Assembly: GCA_023053685.1 (NCBI GenBank)
Contig: JALIGW010000013.1
Coordinates: 18,498,501-18,562,500 of the forward strand
Direction of reading: 5' to 3'
Length of the DNA: 64,000 nucleotides
Source of the DNA: Diadophis punctatus similis
Lineage: Eukaryota; Chordata; Lepidosauria; Squamata; Dipsadidae
Made by a program: the position numbers and the translations under genes. A model generated the notes under the pieces. The model was given only the letters and a program-made list of their open reading frames with translations. It had not been told where the DNA came from and searched no databases. Positions 1-11,904 of the stretch are shown piece by piece. Numbering within the stretch: position 1 is the first letter of the stretch; every line of letters begins with the position of its first letter.

Positions 1-67
1 TGGCTGTTCTTGGATTATTCCTCTGATGTTATCTACCTCATGGACACATTTGTCAAGTTCAGGACAG
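1..67 (+). CDS. CNGA3: CNGA3 penultimate coding exon, 3' part (window starts inside it)
   Basis: Reading from base 1 gives 22 codons (WLFLDYSSDVIYLMDTFVKF, then R-T) plus one base, followed by a GT donor at 68-69. This matches the S2-S3 part of a cyclic nucleotide-gated channel alpha subunit. The single leftover G joins the GT that opens the next exon at 3414 to give Gly, continuing as GFLEQGLL, the expected next residues in the family. The donor reads GTGCGC, unlike the usual GTRAGT, but phase and protein continuity fix the junction. The exon start is outside the window. Confidence 0.9.
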
Positions 68-400
68 GTGCGCAATTGTCTACCAGGGGGCTAAACTCAT
101 CAATTAATTTCTTAAGAACATTGACCATATGGAGTGAAGTCACCAAGTTTATCAGAAACCCTCCTCTCCTTTAGCTTGACTTGAGAATCTCTCACCTCCA
201 AAATTCCAATACTGCATGGTAGATATTGGAGAAAAGGTTACTACAAGGCATAGCCTATGAGTAATTCTCTTTTCTCTCTCTTCCTTACTCCCCCCCCCTT
301 GCAAATGTAGCCTTTAGTCCAGGTTTAGTGCCAATAATGCCAATAGGGATAACAACAGGATAAAACCTCTGTTGTAGGGAGATAGACCAAGTAGTTGAAT

Positions 401-642
401 AGCAATAGCAATAGCACTTAGACTTATATACCACTTCATAGCGCTTTTACAGCCCTCTCTAAGCGGTTTACAGAGTCAGCTTATTGCCCCCAACAATCTG
501 GGTCCTCATTTTACCCACCTCGGAAGGATGGAAGGCTGAGTCAACCTTGAGCCTGGTGGGATTTGAACTGCTGAACTGCAGCTAGCAGTCAGCTGAAGTA
601 GCCTGCAGTGCTGCACTCTAACCACTGCGCCACCTCAGCTCT
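401..642 (-). repeat. tRNA-derived SINE (squamate, family A)
   Basis: On the minus strand the copy opens with a tRNA-like promoter: an A-box-like GGCGCAGTGGTTAGAGTGC and a B-box-like GTTCAAATC. The body includes ACCCAGATTGTTGGGGGCAA, and the tail repeats GCTATT at the 401 end. The same body recurs at 2849-3088, 22871-23106, 50317-50532 and 57045-57277. The family name (Sauria SINE or a relative) is inferred. Confidence 0.85.
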
Positions 643-1819
643 ATATTGTATACAGTAGATTGAAAGGCTGCTTCAATGATTAACATTTACAGGTAATCAA
701 TGCTACCATCTTCACTGTAAGATGAAGATGATGGTACATTTTAAGGCAATCAGAGCTGAGAAACATTTGTGAACTTGCTTCTGAGAGAGGAATGACTCTG
801 AAGTCCCTCTAACAACCCATATTGGGTGGCACAGCAAAAAGTTTTGGTTTTCAGGCAGATCAGAAAGAGGGGAAATTAATTTTGCAGTCTTCCCCATCCT
901 CCGTGAACTCCTGGAAGCATTATCAATCCCTTCTCCTCAATGAATGAAAGCACAGACAAGCCCTTCTTTCTCTGATCCATTCTCACTTCTTATCCATTAT
1001 TAAGCCTTTCTCTATTCCCCACCTGATCTCTCTGTTACCTATAGGCTGGCTTTTCAATCCCCCTTTTCCTTTTCTTTCCTTCTCCCACTGAATTTCTGCC
1101 TCCCCAATTCTCCCCATTTGCACCAGTACCTCTCCTCCTGCATCCCTTGGTGTATCCAAAGACAAGGGTCTCCTACAGAGCGTATGTGGGACTTGTCTGG
1201 CTGTCCATGCAGAGTGATGTCAAAATAATTAGGATGGTGGTTGCAAGTCCATTCAAAGTCCCACATTTGTCCCATGCACAAGGAGCAAGGTTCAATTGTG
1301 CCACCTTGATTTTTTGACACAACCCTTTCCCCAAAGATGTTTTCCTTTTCCCTAAAATCTATTTGCAAATATAGTGTCCCATTTCTAGCTCTTTGGTTAC
1401 TTGCAGTGCTGGTAAAATGCTATTTTCCCAATGACTTCTACTCTTGCCTTCATTCTTTTTGCATTCATTTTCTGCTTTCATTTTTTTAAACTTTCCTTGC
1501 TTTCCTTGCTCTTTAGTAAAATCTAACCCAGTTCTTTGAGGAGAGTGTGGGCACTATTTTTGAGATTCAAGCTCTCTCTGGGATGCATAATTTTAAAATA
1601 TTCTTTAGTTCAGAAATCTTGCATGCTAAACCATCCCTACATAACACATCATAGCATTCCTATGATTTCGTCCCCTAATTCTATTTTATGGAATGGGGAT
1701 TCAAAGGGCAAAATGGGTAATTTTAGGTGTTGTATAAATTTCACCCCTTAAAACACTTGAACTCCATTCTTCACAAAGTTTCTGGCTCCAATTTAAACAG
1801 CAGCCTTGACACACTAGAC

Positions 1820-2254
1820 CAGTGATGGCGAACCTATGGCACGCGTGCCACAGGTGGCACGCGGAGCCATATCTGCTGGCACGCGAGCCGTTGCCCTAGC
1901 TCAGCTCCAGCGTGCATGTGCACTCCAGCCATCTGATTTTCGGCTTGCACAGAGGCTCTGGGAGGGTGTTTTCAGCTTCCGGATGGCCTCCGGTAGGTGG
2001 GGGAGGGCATTTTCACCCTCCCCAAGCTCCAGGGAAGCCTCTGGAGCCTGGGGTGGATGAAAAATGGGCCTACTAGGCCCACCAGAAGTTGGGAAATGGG
2101 CCATTTCTGGTCTCCAGAGGGCCTCCAGGGTGGTGGGGGAGGCCATTTTCACCCTCCCCAGGGATTGAATTATGGGTGTGGGCACTCACGCATGCGTGAT
2201 AGCACGTGCGCACGTACTTTCGGCACCCGAGGAAAAAAAGGTTCGCCATCACTG
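1820..2254. mobile_element. hAT miniature element with perfect 8-bp TSD
   Basis: The left end reads CAGTGATGGCGAACCT and the right end AGGTTCGCCATCACTG, which are exact inverted repeats. The element is flanked by CACTAGAC at 1812-1819 and 2255-2262. An 8-bp duplication and CAG...CTG termini are typical of hAT transposons. It encodes no transposase, so it is non-autonomous. Relatives lie at 7810-8283, 12728-13110 and 50693-51153. Confidence 0.92.
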
Positions 2255-2498
2255 CACTAGACAATTGCCTGGGGTCACCCTCCAGATAACAAAATTTGTG
2301 TATTTGGGGGTTAGAGCAAACAAACCTATTATTTGGAAACTATTTTCCAATAGTTTAGATTGGGGAGAGATTTTAGATTGATTGGTAGATTGCAGTCTGT
2401 TCCTCCCGATAGCCAAAACTTTCTTGGCAAGTCATAAAATAAAGATTAAACTAATAATGTAATAAAAAGAGAAAAGTAGCAGCTTCTACGTCTGTAGA

Positions 2499-2835
2499 GA
2501 TTCTCAGTCATCCAGGTCATGGTTGTCTTAAAGGTGCTTTTTTCAGGAGGCAACTGGGCTTTCTTGTTTTTTCCTTTTTTTTCTTTGAACATTGAACTTT
2601 GAACATTTTTTTCTTTAAACTGCCTGAAAGGTGACCCTGAAGACACAGATAAATCTCCAAGTGCTTCAACACCCTCTAAAAGGATGCAAATTACCAGCTG
2701 CCTGCAAGGAAAATAAATGCTTCCATTCCCCACTATCCTGTCAGAGCTGAAGAAGCTTCTTAGATGAGAAAGCGAAACATCTTCAAAAGAAAAAAACAAG
2801 GAAGTCCAGTTGCCTCCTGAAAAAAGCACCTTTAG
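2499..2835. repeat. Foldback-type interspersed repeat
   Basis: One end reads AAAGGTGCTTTTTTCAGGAG and the other CTCCTGAAAAAAGCACCTTT, so the ends are inverted copies. Near the right end is the string GCTGAAGAAGCTTCTTAGAT followed by GAAAGCGAAACATCTTC, shared with the repeat at 27690-28012. Its class is not certain. A Penelope-like or LINE-derived origin is possible. Confidence 0.6.
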
Positions 2836-2848
2836 GATAGCAGCTTTT

Positions 2849-3088
2849 AGCAATAGCAATAGCACTTGGACTTATATACCGCTTCATAGTGCTTTACAGC
2901 CCTCTCTAAGCGGTTTACAGAGTTCAGCATATTGCCCCCAACAATCTGGGTCCTCATTTTACCAACCTCAGAAGGATGGAAGGCTGAGTCAACCTTGAGC
3001 CGGTGAGATTTGAACAGCTGAACTGCAGTTAGCAGTCAGCTGAAGTAGCCTGCAGTGCTGCACTCTAACCACTGCACCACCTCGGCTC
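2849..3088 (-). repeat. tRNA-derived SINE (family A)
   Basis: It has the same tRNA-like head (high-coordinate end) and GCTATT-repeat tail (low-coordinate end) as the copy at 401-642. It lies about 325 bp upstream of the CNGA3 last-exon acceptor. Confidence 0.85.
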
Positions 3089-3413
3089 TTTTTAAATTAC
3101 ATAAATTGAAAACTGTTCAACATAGAGGTACAACTTACAGCAAAAGCCAACAATAACACATGTCCTAAACAGGGCTAAAGTATGTTTTAATTGGAAAAAA
3201 AATGGAGTTTGCTTTCTTTGATGATATCAAAGGCAAAGCCCTTTTATGCTCTTTTCAGCATATAAATGTGTAAAAGAGGAGAATACCTAAGAGGAGAGGA
3301 AATGATAGGTGACTGCAACATATTTTGCACTTGCAAGTTAGTATGGAAATCTTTATGATTTAGGCATTTCTGCTCAAGACATTTCTTGTCCTTCTGCTTT
3401 CTTCTACTTTAAG

Positions 3414-4822
3414 GTTTCCTTGAACAAGGACTACTAGTTAAAGAGGAAAAGAAATTAAAAGAATATTATAAATCAACTTTGCAGTTCAAGTTCGACTTGT
3501 TGTCCCTTTTTCCAACTGATTTGGGGTTTTTACACTTTGGAATGAACTATCCCGAGTTGAGATTTAACCGGTTGCTGAGACTTCCCCGGCTATTCGAATT
3601 TTTTGATCGTACAGAAACAAGAACAAACTATCCAAATATATTTCGTATTGGGAACCTTGTCTTGTACATTCTCATTATTATTCACTGGAATGCATGTATA
3701 TATTATGCCATTTCCAAACTAATTGGATTTGGAACTGACACGTGGGTTTATCCCAACATCTCCCATCCAGAACACGGACGACTGTCCAGAAAGTATATTT
3801 ACAGCTTGTACTGGTCAACGTTGACATTGACAACTATTGGAGAAACTCCACCTCCAGTGAAAGACGAAGAGTATCTGTTTGTGGTCATGGACTTTTTAGT
3901 GGGTGTGCTTATCTTTGCTACCATCGTGGGCAATGTAGGCTCTATGATTTCCAACATGAATGCCTCTAGGACAGAGTTCCAGGCCAAGGTTGATTCCATC
4001 AAGCAATACTTGCAGTTTCGAAAGGTCACTAAAGATTTGGAAGCAAGAGTAATTAAATGGTTTGATTATCTGTGGACCAATAAGAAAACAGTAGAAGAAA
4101 CAAAAGTCCTGAAATACCTCCCTGATAAGCTGAAGGCTGAGATTGCCATAAATGTCCATATGGATACACTAAGGAAAGTGCGGATCTTCCAAGATTGTGA
4201 AGCTGGACTCCTGATTGAGTTGGTGTTGAAATTAAAACCTACTGTTTTCAGTCCTGGAGACTATATATGCAAAAAAGGTGATATCGGAAGAGAGATGTAT
4301 ATTATTAAAGAAGGGAAGCTGGCTGTCGTGGCAGATGATGGGGTGACGCAGTTTGTGGTTCTAAGTGATGGCAGCTACTTTGGAGAAATCAGCATCTTGA
4401 ACATCAAAGGCAGCAAAGCCGGCAACCGGAGAACTGCAAATATCAGAAGCATAGGTTACTCTGATCTATTCTGTTTGTCTAAGGATGACCTGATGGAAGC
4501 TCTCACTGAATATCCTGATGCCAAAAAGGCACTGGAAGAAAAAGGGCGGCAAATTTTGTTGAAAGATAACTTGATCGATGAGGAGGCAGCTAAAGCAGGA
4601 GCTGACTCAAAAGACATGGAAGAGAAAGTAAATAAACTTGAAGCAGCTATGGATATTCTTCAGACAAGGTTTGCTAGACTTTTAGCAGAGTACACGGCTT
4701 CACAGTCTAAATTCAAGCAGAGACTTGTAGAAGTTGAGACCAAAGTAAAGAAATCTGGAAATGATGCTTTGTTAGATGTACCAGACGGAGCTGGAAAACC
4801 AGAAGAACAGAAAAAGAATTAA
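3414..4822 (+). CDS. CNGA3: CNGA3 last exon: pore, C-linker, cyclic-nucleotide-binding domain, C-terminus
   Basis: Encodes the C-terminal two thirds of the cone photoreceptor cyclic nucleotide-gated channel alpha-3 subunit, a plasma-membrane cation channel opened by cGMP in cone outer segments. The exon starts after AG at 3412-3413 in phase with the exon at 1-67 and runs to TAA at 4820-4822. In order it shows the late voltage-sensor segment ([20 protein letters not shown]), S5 ([20 protein letters not shown]), the pore with selectivity filter TIGET at 3833-3847, and S6 ([14 protein letters not shown]). The C-linker follows, then the nucleotide-binding fold with FGEIS and the phosphate-contacting RRT at 4427-4435. 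A C-terminal coiled coil ([19 protein letters not shown]) precedes a charged tail. Residues such as [12 protein letters not shown] and [16 protein letters not shown] favour CNGA3 over CNGA1/A2. The frame is intact. Confidence 0.97.
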
Positions 4823-5300
4823 GTGTGTATGGTCCTCTTCATTTAGCACAGAACTACTGCACCCTAAAATATGAACAAACTTGCAAATATGTGAACAGGA
4901 TTGGTTTTTTTTATCATCTGGAACCAGCAAGTTTATATAGTTTTTAATTGAAGCAATTGTCTTCTAAATAGGAAATGCTGAACTTTTTTGATCTCTTTAG
5001 AAATAGATTTCCACATTTCTTTTATTTATTTTGTATTGGGGGAAGATTTTCTATGAGTGATGATGATCACATCTTATTATTAGGTGTTTGTATAGATCCC
5101 ATCCCACTTATCATTATAGCTTCGCAACAAGCACCTACTGCAAAGAGACATGGAACAGAGTTTGATACGGATGCATAAATATAACAACATGACTTGCCCA
5201 TTTCCTTCCTTGAAATAGCAGTTTTTCCATTAATATAAATGCATCCATTTCACATTACGTCTTTTTTGCTCATTAAAAAAAACACCATAATATCCAGGAG
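4823..5300 (+). other. CNGA3: Probable CNGA3 3' untranslated region
   Basis: AT-rich sequence directly after the stop codon. A candidate poly(A) signal ATTAAA lies at 5272-5277, about 450 bases past the stop. The true end is not provable without transcript data. Confidence 0.5.
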
Positions 5301-5559
5301 AATGTGTTGTCTATAATGTGTGTGGTGGAAAACAGAGAGTGGATTTGTCCAAATGCAGACATGTGCAACAGCAAACTATCCACAATTCTCTGTCGTATTA
5401 CATCAGAAGAAAAATCCATCCAGGAACCCTGTTTGTGACTCACATCCTGATGGGTTTCATTTTCCTGACAAAGTCACTCATGTTTGCTCAGAGTTAGATG
5501 CCACTTTGACAAATGTAAAAGAACTAAGAAGGTTAACATGAGTTCTACTACCTGTGGGC

Positions 5560-5935
5560 CAGAGGTGGGTTCCTGCCGGAGCTGGCTAGTACGCAACTCC
5601 GGTAGGGGGCGGCCGATTGCATAACCGCTCTGGAGCCCTCTCTGCCGGTCCACCGCGCCGTCGCCAATTTTTTTCGGTGATTTTGGGTTTATTTTGCTTC
5701 TGCGCATGCACGGAAGCAAAATCACGCCAAAATCTCACGGGGGGACGCGCGTGTGCATGAGATTTCAACTCCATGCATGCACGGAAGCAAAATCACGCAA
5801 AAATCTCTCTCACACACGCATCCCCTCACGAGATTTTGGCGTGATTTTGCTTCCGCGCATGCGCAGAATCAAAATCACATGAAGGGGCGTGTGCGTGTAG
5901 TGAGCGCCCCCCCGAAACTTGGCAACCTGCTACTG
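5560..5935. mobile_element. hAT-type miniature element with 8-bp TSD
   Basis: The element opens CAGAGGTGGGTTCCTGCCGG and closes with GCAACCTGCTACTG. It is flanked by CTGTGGGC at 5552-5559 and 5936-5943, an exact duplication. Its interior has alternating inverted pieces around GCATGCGC-type motifs. Relatives are at 11905-12273, 14627-15066, 18807-19447 and 39553-39852. Confidence 0.88.
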
Positions 5936-5943
5936 CTGTGGGC

Positions 5944-7270
5944 TATGAGGGAGTGAGTTCAAGAGGTGATTAATGCCTCTTTGAGGGAGGAAATGGTACC
6001 TCCTCCCCCAACCTGATAGAGTATACACTTCTTGAAAGGACCCACTCTCAATCCTACAATTTTAGACAACTTCTGCCCAATCTCTGATCTTCACTTTTTG
6101 GGAACATTCTGATGAAGGTGGTGGTAGAGTTTCATTGCAAAGATGAAGCTGACTATTTTAATCCTTATAATCATGGTTCAGTTCTGGGCATGGACAGCAG
6201 GGACATGAAAGGAACCCCCTCAGAGGTCCCCATGGCAATGGTGATGTCACCAGCTAATTCTTTCAACCCAGAAGTGCCTTGGTAGGTTCTTCTGACACAA
6301 ATGCTCTCCTGGATGATCTCTATAGGAATCTGGATGATGGAAGGGCAGCTCTTCAGGTGTTTCTGATGGCATGAATTGTTTTATCCTTCTAGACCAGGGA
6401 TGTCAAACTCATGTCGTCACGGCAGCATCATGTGACGTATTGGGACTTCCCCCCCTTCACTAAACTGGGTGCGGGCATGGCCAGCGTGTGACGCATCCGG
6501 CCTGTGGGCCGGGAGTTTGACAGCCCTGTTCTAGACCATCTTGGAGAGTTAGGGAATGGGGATTCTACAATGATCCACTCCTTCTGGGAGGTGCCATTTA
6601 ATATTGGTGAGGGATGAATGGTCAGATCCTTAGGCTCTCCATTTGGATGCTACAGCCTGTGATATTCTCCCCATTTATATAAAATTACATAAAATTGCTG
6701 GAAGAGTAAAATAAAATAAAATAAATAAAACTGAATTTCTTTAGATTGAGGTACCCTTGGTATGCTGCTGATATCCAGTTATTTGATGTCTGATGACTCT
6801 AAGTATAGAATGGGATGAAAGAAGATGAAGTTGAATGCCATCACAATGGAACAATTGTGTGTCCTGCAGTCACATGATAGGAGGTTTAGAGGGATAGTGC
6901 TCCCCCCAGAGTAGCAGATCTGCCACTTAGGTAAGTTCTTTAACTCACAACTACACCTCCTAGACCATCAGGTGCAGACCATGGCCAGGAGTGTTTTTGC
7001 CCAGTCATGGTCAGTATGCCAATTGCGTAATTTCTTGGAATTTGACCTCTCAAAAACAGTTATCCACGTCCTCATCTCTAGATTAGACTAGTACAATGCA
7101 CTCATCCTAGAGCTGACATTGAAGAATATTTAGAAACCATAACTGATACAGCATGCAGCAACCTGCATGTTGAGTACTGAGAGCAAGTTCATTAGAATAG
7201 CATCTGAATTGGGAATTCTGCACTAGCTTCTAGTAGGCTTTGGAGTGCAATTCAAAGTATTGTCATTGCT
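5944..7270 (+). pseudogene. Decayed LINE reverse-transcriptase segment (L2/CR1-like)
   Basis: Conceptual translation in shifting frames recalls non-LTR reverse transcriptase. A stretch near 6080 resembles the RPISNLPFLG block, 6150-6190 resembles the downstream ADYFNPYNHGS-type block, about 6755-6775 reads WYAD as in the catalytic YADD region, and 7060-7110 reads HVLISRLDY before NAL. Many stops and shifts show it is dead. The hAT element at 6395-6528 interrupts it. The clade call is tentative. Confidence 0.6.
6395..6528. mobile_element. Short hAT miniature element (134 bp) nested in LINE
   Basis: Termini CAGGGATGTCAAACT and AGTTTGACAGCCCTG are near-perfect inverted repeats. TTCTAGAC occurs at 6387-6394 and again at 6529-6536. 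The insertion splits the decayed LINE, so it is younger than that LINE. Confidence 0.9.
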
Positions 7271-7284
7271 CTTTAAAGCACCAC

Positions 7285-7543
7285 AGGGTCCTTATTGGCT
7301 TGTGCATTCCTTTGGGTCAATGTTGATTCCCAACAACTACCTGGACAATTCCCTGAAGTTTTCTTGGCAAAGTTTTCCAGAAGTGGTTTGCCATTGCCTC
7401 CTTCCCTGGCCTGAGAGAGAGAGAGAGAGAGAGTTATTGCCCCAAGGTCATGTAGCTGGATTTGTGCTTAAGGCAGGATTAGAGATCACAAGTATCCTGG
7501 TTTCTAGCCTGGTGCCTTAACCACTACCCCAATATAGCTCTCT
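7285..7543 (-). repeat. tRNA-derived SINE (family B)
   Basis: On the minus strand a tRNA-like head near 7543 reads GGGGTAGTGGTTAAGGCACC. The body includes TTTTCCAGAAGTGGTTTGCC-type sequence on the plus strand and an internal (GA)n. The same body recurs at 18660-19526 (split by a hAT element), at 53170-53400 and, diverged, at 50160-50655. Confidence 0.7.
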
Positions 7544-7809
7544 ATTTTATGACTGCCTGATCCCTAATATTCTAGCCAGCATGTCCACTCTCCCTGGGAA
7601 AGATGTTATAGGTCATTTCAATTTGGGAGGCAAAGGAACTTGGAAACCATGTTTTTTTCCATGTTATTTTCCATGTTATTTTCCAACCCCTGCCCTGACC
7701 CTCTGGAACTTCTCTCCGCCCAAGATCTACATGAGACCCAGCCTTGTTATCTTCATGAGAGTGTTAAATTTGGCTTTTCAGACAATTTTTTGGAGATTAG
7801 CATCTAGGA

Positions 7810-8283
7810 CAGTGTTGGCGAACCTTTTTTTGTTCAGGTGCCAAAAGGGTGCATGTGTGATAGCGCATGCATGCCCACATCCATAATGAAATGCCCTCCC
7901 CCCGTGCATGCGCGCGCACACACACCGCTCATGTGCACAGGCCTCACTGAAGCCTCCGGACTTCCAGTAGGCCCGTTGGGCCATTTTTCACCCTCCCCAG
8001 GCTTCAGGAAAGCCTCCAGAGCCTGTGGATGGCAAAAAATGGGCCCAACGGGCCTACCTGAACTTCCAGTAGGCCCGTTGGGCCGTTTTTCACCATCCAC
8101 AGGCTCTGGAGGCTTTCCTGTGGAGGGTGAAAACGGCCTTCCCCCCGCCCTCCGGAAGGCCAAAAATCAGCTGGCCAGCGTGCACATGGGCGCTGGAGTT
8201 GACATAGGGCAACGCCTTGCATGCCCTCAGATATGGCTCCACGTGCCACCTGTGGCACGCGTGCCATAGGTTCGCCATCAGTG
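7810..8283. mobile_element. hAT miniature element with perfect 8-bp TSD
   Basis: Ends CAGTGTTGGCGAACCT and AGGTTCGCCATCAGTG are inverted. ATCTAGGA flanks at 7802-7809 and 8284-8291. It is oriented opposite to the copy at 1820-2254: the GTGCCACCTGTGGCACGCG motif lies at the right end here. The interior carries inverted segments (AACTTCCAGTAGGCCCGTTG twice). Confidence 0.92.
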
Positions 8284-8291
8284 ATCTAGGA

Positions 8292-11200
8292 TGTGCATTC
8301 CTTATTTATTAATTTAGCAGTATTTATGGTCTATCTCAATCCCTATAGAGACTGGGTAGGGTATTATAAAGCCATAATCAAAATATTAAAAACACTATAA
8401 AACAACAATGTTCATAAATAGCAGATAAGTATTATCATAAGTAAAAGAGCCCCAAAAATCTAAGGGACAAAACTGGCTGCAGGGTTGGAGCTATCTGTAT
8501 ATCTCTGTGGGGAGAGAATTCTGGGGAGAAAATTCTGTTGAGTGAACCGGCTACAGAAAAGGTGTGGCCTGATGTAATCTGTACCATAAAGGGCTTTCAA
8601 AGCGATGACCAGACCACTGGATTTGGAAGCCTATTGGAGACAGCGCAGTGACTTCATGATAATAGTTGTTCTTTATCTTTTAGGGTTGTTCCAGGAAGAA
8701 TCTAGCATCACGGCTTGCATGGCTGTAGCTTCTACATTATCTGGGTAGGCTCAAACATAAGCCTTTTCCAATGCTCAGTGGTGCCCACCTTTGACTTTTC
8801 ACTATCTTTGCCATCACCGCATAGGATCAGTGAAGAGACAAAGGACTTGCCAGAGTGATCTCATCCAATGCTTTGGCTACTCCCATTTTTCACAGTCAAG
8901 CAGGCCAAAGATGGAGCTGCCACCAAGTTGTAGGGACATTACATATACAAGTTGTAGAGTCATTCCCCCAGTGTCTTCAGGAAACCTTCTGACTTGATTA
9001 GGTGCCTAGGGATGTTGTGATCCAATATGACAAGCAAATAATCTTGAAGGGCCATTTTCAGACCAAGTCTCATCTGTGCTGAAATAAAGACCAGATCAAG
9101 CATGGGCCCAATGTATCAGACTGCGATTGCTTGAGACAAGCCAACGATAACCACGAGACTCATATACTACATGAGAACACTTCTAGGGCAGGAAGGTCAA
9201 AATCATTCAAGATTCAAAGCTTTGGGAACTCAACTGCAAACTTCTGAGATTCAGGAATTCATGGAAGGTCATGTCTTATTTTAGGAATGTGTGGTATTTT
9301 ATATACTTTGGTATGGCTGAATGTGGTTTCATTATGTTTTTATTAGTATGTTTTGTGAACTACTTACTTTTTTTATAGTTCAGCATTATATAATAATAGT
9401 AATAAACAAACAAACAAACAAACAAATATCACGTAGAGGCCTGAATCATGAATATTTGTATGCTTACCTCAAAAATGAACTTTTTTCCTCTCATCCCAGT
9501 GAAAAGGCCTGATGAAATGCCAAGTTTTTGTTTGTTGTTGTAGAATGTAGATCTATAAATATACATCAGTTGAGCAGTGGTGAGCAGCTGTGGGAGCGCT
9601 TTTGCTGATTTTTGGGGGGATATTTATTTTGTTCCCACTCCCCAATATCAGGCTCATAGGCATGTTACACTGATTTTAATGGTTTGGGGAGGGCTACTTC
9701 TGTGTGCTTTGCACAATCCTAAGATTACTGAGGACACCTGGAACTGTCGGCTCTTTACAATAGCATCTCTAATGTGTTCTGGCCTTCAATCCCCAAATTT
9801 CCAGCCAACAAGGCCATGGATTATGCTGGCTGGGAGTTGAATCCTGGCACATTTGGAAGTTGCCAGTGGCTGGGAGCTTTGACTTTAACTTGCTTGGTGC
9901 TCCTGGTGTTCAAACTAAAATTAATACAATTCTTCCAGTTAAACAATACAAAATAAAATCGCAGTCAGAAGTTAAGATGACCTAGGATGGTTTAAAAAGG
10001 AAGAAAGAAAGTGAGTGAGCAATCACAACTCACCATTTAGAAAGAGATCAGTTTACCCCATCACCAAGAATTCTGTTTCTGACCAAAGGCAGAAACTGCA
10101 GCTCACCTCATTCAGTATTCCCATTTTTGAAAAATGTTAGCAAAGGTTCTTTTGAAACTGGCTACATCTCAAAAATAAACCACTTTCGGTACTGGCTAAA
10201 AAGAGTTAGAAATCAGAATATCTCTGTCAGGCCGAAGCAATTTTAATTGGGATCTTTGGCCTGTCACACTTTATACTATTCTACTATGCATTTTCTACTG
10301 TTGGAAAATGGGAGGGGGGATTGTATGAGGTTGTTAGTATGTAGCCATAACAAATTCTTTCTAGAAAGCCAAGGTCATCCTTTGTCTCTGCACCTCTGCA
10401 CCTGCACGGAAGGAGATGGGTGGACCCTGCCAGCATGGCAAGTGAAGATTGGGCAATGTGATGGATTTGTGGGTGTGGGGGCAAGGACTTGAACTTTCAA
10501 CTGGGTGGTGAAACACGGAGCACTTCAGATTCGGGTTTCATCCAGATGTACCAACATGGCTCTAATAATAAATTGGGATTTTGAGGAATACTTTGACTTG
10601 GACTCTGATTTAATTCTGGATGCTATTTGGAACCTGGCAATCTGTTTGATTCTTACTTCTGATTCAAACTCAGAAGCTGGGCTTAACTAAACCTCTGTTA
10701 TTCTCAACCAGTCTCAATCCATCCTCAACTTGCAATATAAGGAATAAGATTACTATTTAATTTATTTAATTTATATATACTCTCAATCTCTCTGCTTCTG
10801 GCGACTCCAGGCAGCTAATACTACGTTAGTTGATTTTTGTAAAATTGCAATTCAATAATTCAGGATCTGAATCTAGCTCTTTAAGTATGTATTAAAAATT
10901 ATTGGCTAAACCATGTGAAAACATGTATCCATAAACAGTCTGCTTTTTGAAAACAAAATATGTGTTTAACAGTTATTCCAATGCTTGTGTTAAATTGTCT
11001 GTTGTTTTTGTATATATATTTTTCCTATACTATCATTTAAACAGAAGTGACATAGGAAATCTACGGCTGTTTGCAACTGATGGTTTTACACTGGTAGAAA
11101 AATAAAGCATAGGGTTTTGATTATATTTTCCATATACCTGCATCTTTCTCATTGAAGTGAACTGGAATTGCTTTAATAAACTGTACCCTGCTGGATCAGT

Positions 11201-11426
11201 CCATCTAGTCCAGGGGGTCTGTTCTCAGAGTGAACGACCAACTACAAAAGAAGGCCACTAGTGTCCCAGCAGATGAGCTTTAGAGGCAGTCACACTGTCA
11301 CCCAGAACAGTAGATTAACACTAGCTAGATTATGTTAGCCACCAGTTTATTCAACATCCTGAAATTTTCCTTTCCATTAAACCCTGTACAGAGAATAGTT
11401 TTCATGCAAGGATGTTTTCATGATCA
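8292..11426. other. Intergenic stretch without a recognised gene
   Basis: No conserved protein or splice-bounded exon was seen. There is a short (AAAC)n run at about 9406-9425. Sequence at about 8480-8740 resembles an old interspersed repeat but I cannot name it. Small open frames here lack any protein signature. Confidence 0.5.
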
Positions 11427-11428
11427 AG

Positions 11429-11904
11429 TACCGTATTTTTCGAAGTATAAGACGCACCTTAGTTTTGGGGGAGGAAAACAGGCAAAAAAAATCTATCTAC
11501 CAGGTATTCATCTGGCTAGCATCCTTAGTCTGGTCAGCTTCAGCACATTATTTTATCCCCTAGTTAGGGCTGAAAAAAATCTTCTTCAGAGGGAGTAGCA
11601 ATGAAAACAAGCCTGCAAAGACTTAGGGCTGGAAAAAAACTTCGCAGGGAGTAGCAATGAAAAAATCCTGCAAAGACTTAGGGCTGGGAAAAAACTTCTT
11701 TGGAGGGGAAAAAATGAAAAAAAGGAAGAAAAAAAAAAAGAAAAAATCCTGCAAGCCGGGAAGAGCCAGGAAGATCGTTAGCACCTCGTTAGGGCTGGGG
11801 GAAAAAAAGCTTTGAAAAAGCTACATTCGGAGTATAAGACGCACCCAAATTTTCAGCCTTTTTTAGGGGGGGAAAAGGTGCGTCTTAAACTTCGAAAAAT
11901 ATTG
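11429..11904. mobile_element. Inverted-repeat miniature element (CCGTATTTTTCG termini)
   Basis: The left end reads CCGTATTTTTCGAAGTATAA followed by GACGCACC. The right part reads GGTGCGTCTTAAACTTCGAA followed by AAAT, an inverted copy. A second GTATAAGACGCACCC lies inside near 11832-11848. The last bases of the right terminus appear to be cut by the element beginning at 11905. The superfamily was not established. A related terminus occurs inside the large hAT element near 31832-31880. Confidence 0.65.

Larger units (their letters stand above)
68..3413 (+). other. CNGA3: CNGA3 last intron
   Basis: This is the intron between two phase-compatible CNGA3 exons. It ends in a pyrimidine-rich tract and AG at 3412-3413. 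It holds two minus-oriented tRNA-derived SINEs, one hAT miniature element and one foldback-type repeat, annotated separately. I see no gene or conserved exon in 643-1811 or 3089-3413. Confidence 0.85.

Noticed and set aside
1836..2260. Arg/Pro/Gly-rich frames on both strands inside hAT elements
   Set aside because: GC-rich MITE interiors give random open frames. Equivalent frames occur in the related copies at shifted positions without shared protein sequence.
3479..3481. TTG at 3479 as a protein start for the channel frame
   Set aside because: The frame is open upstream to a splice acceptor at 3412-3413 and joins the exon at 1-67. It is an internal Leu.
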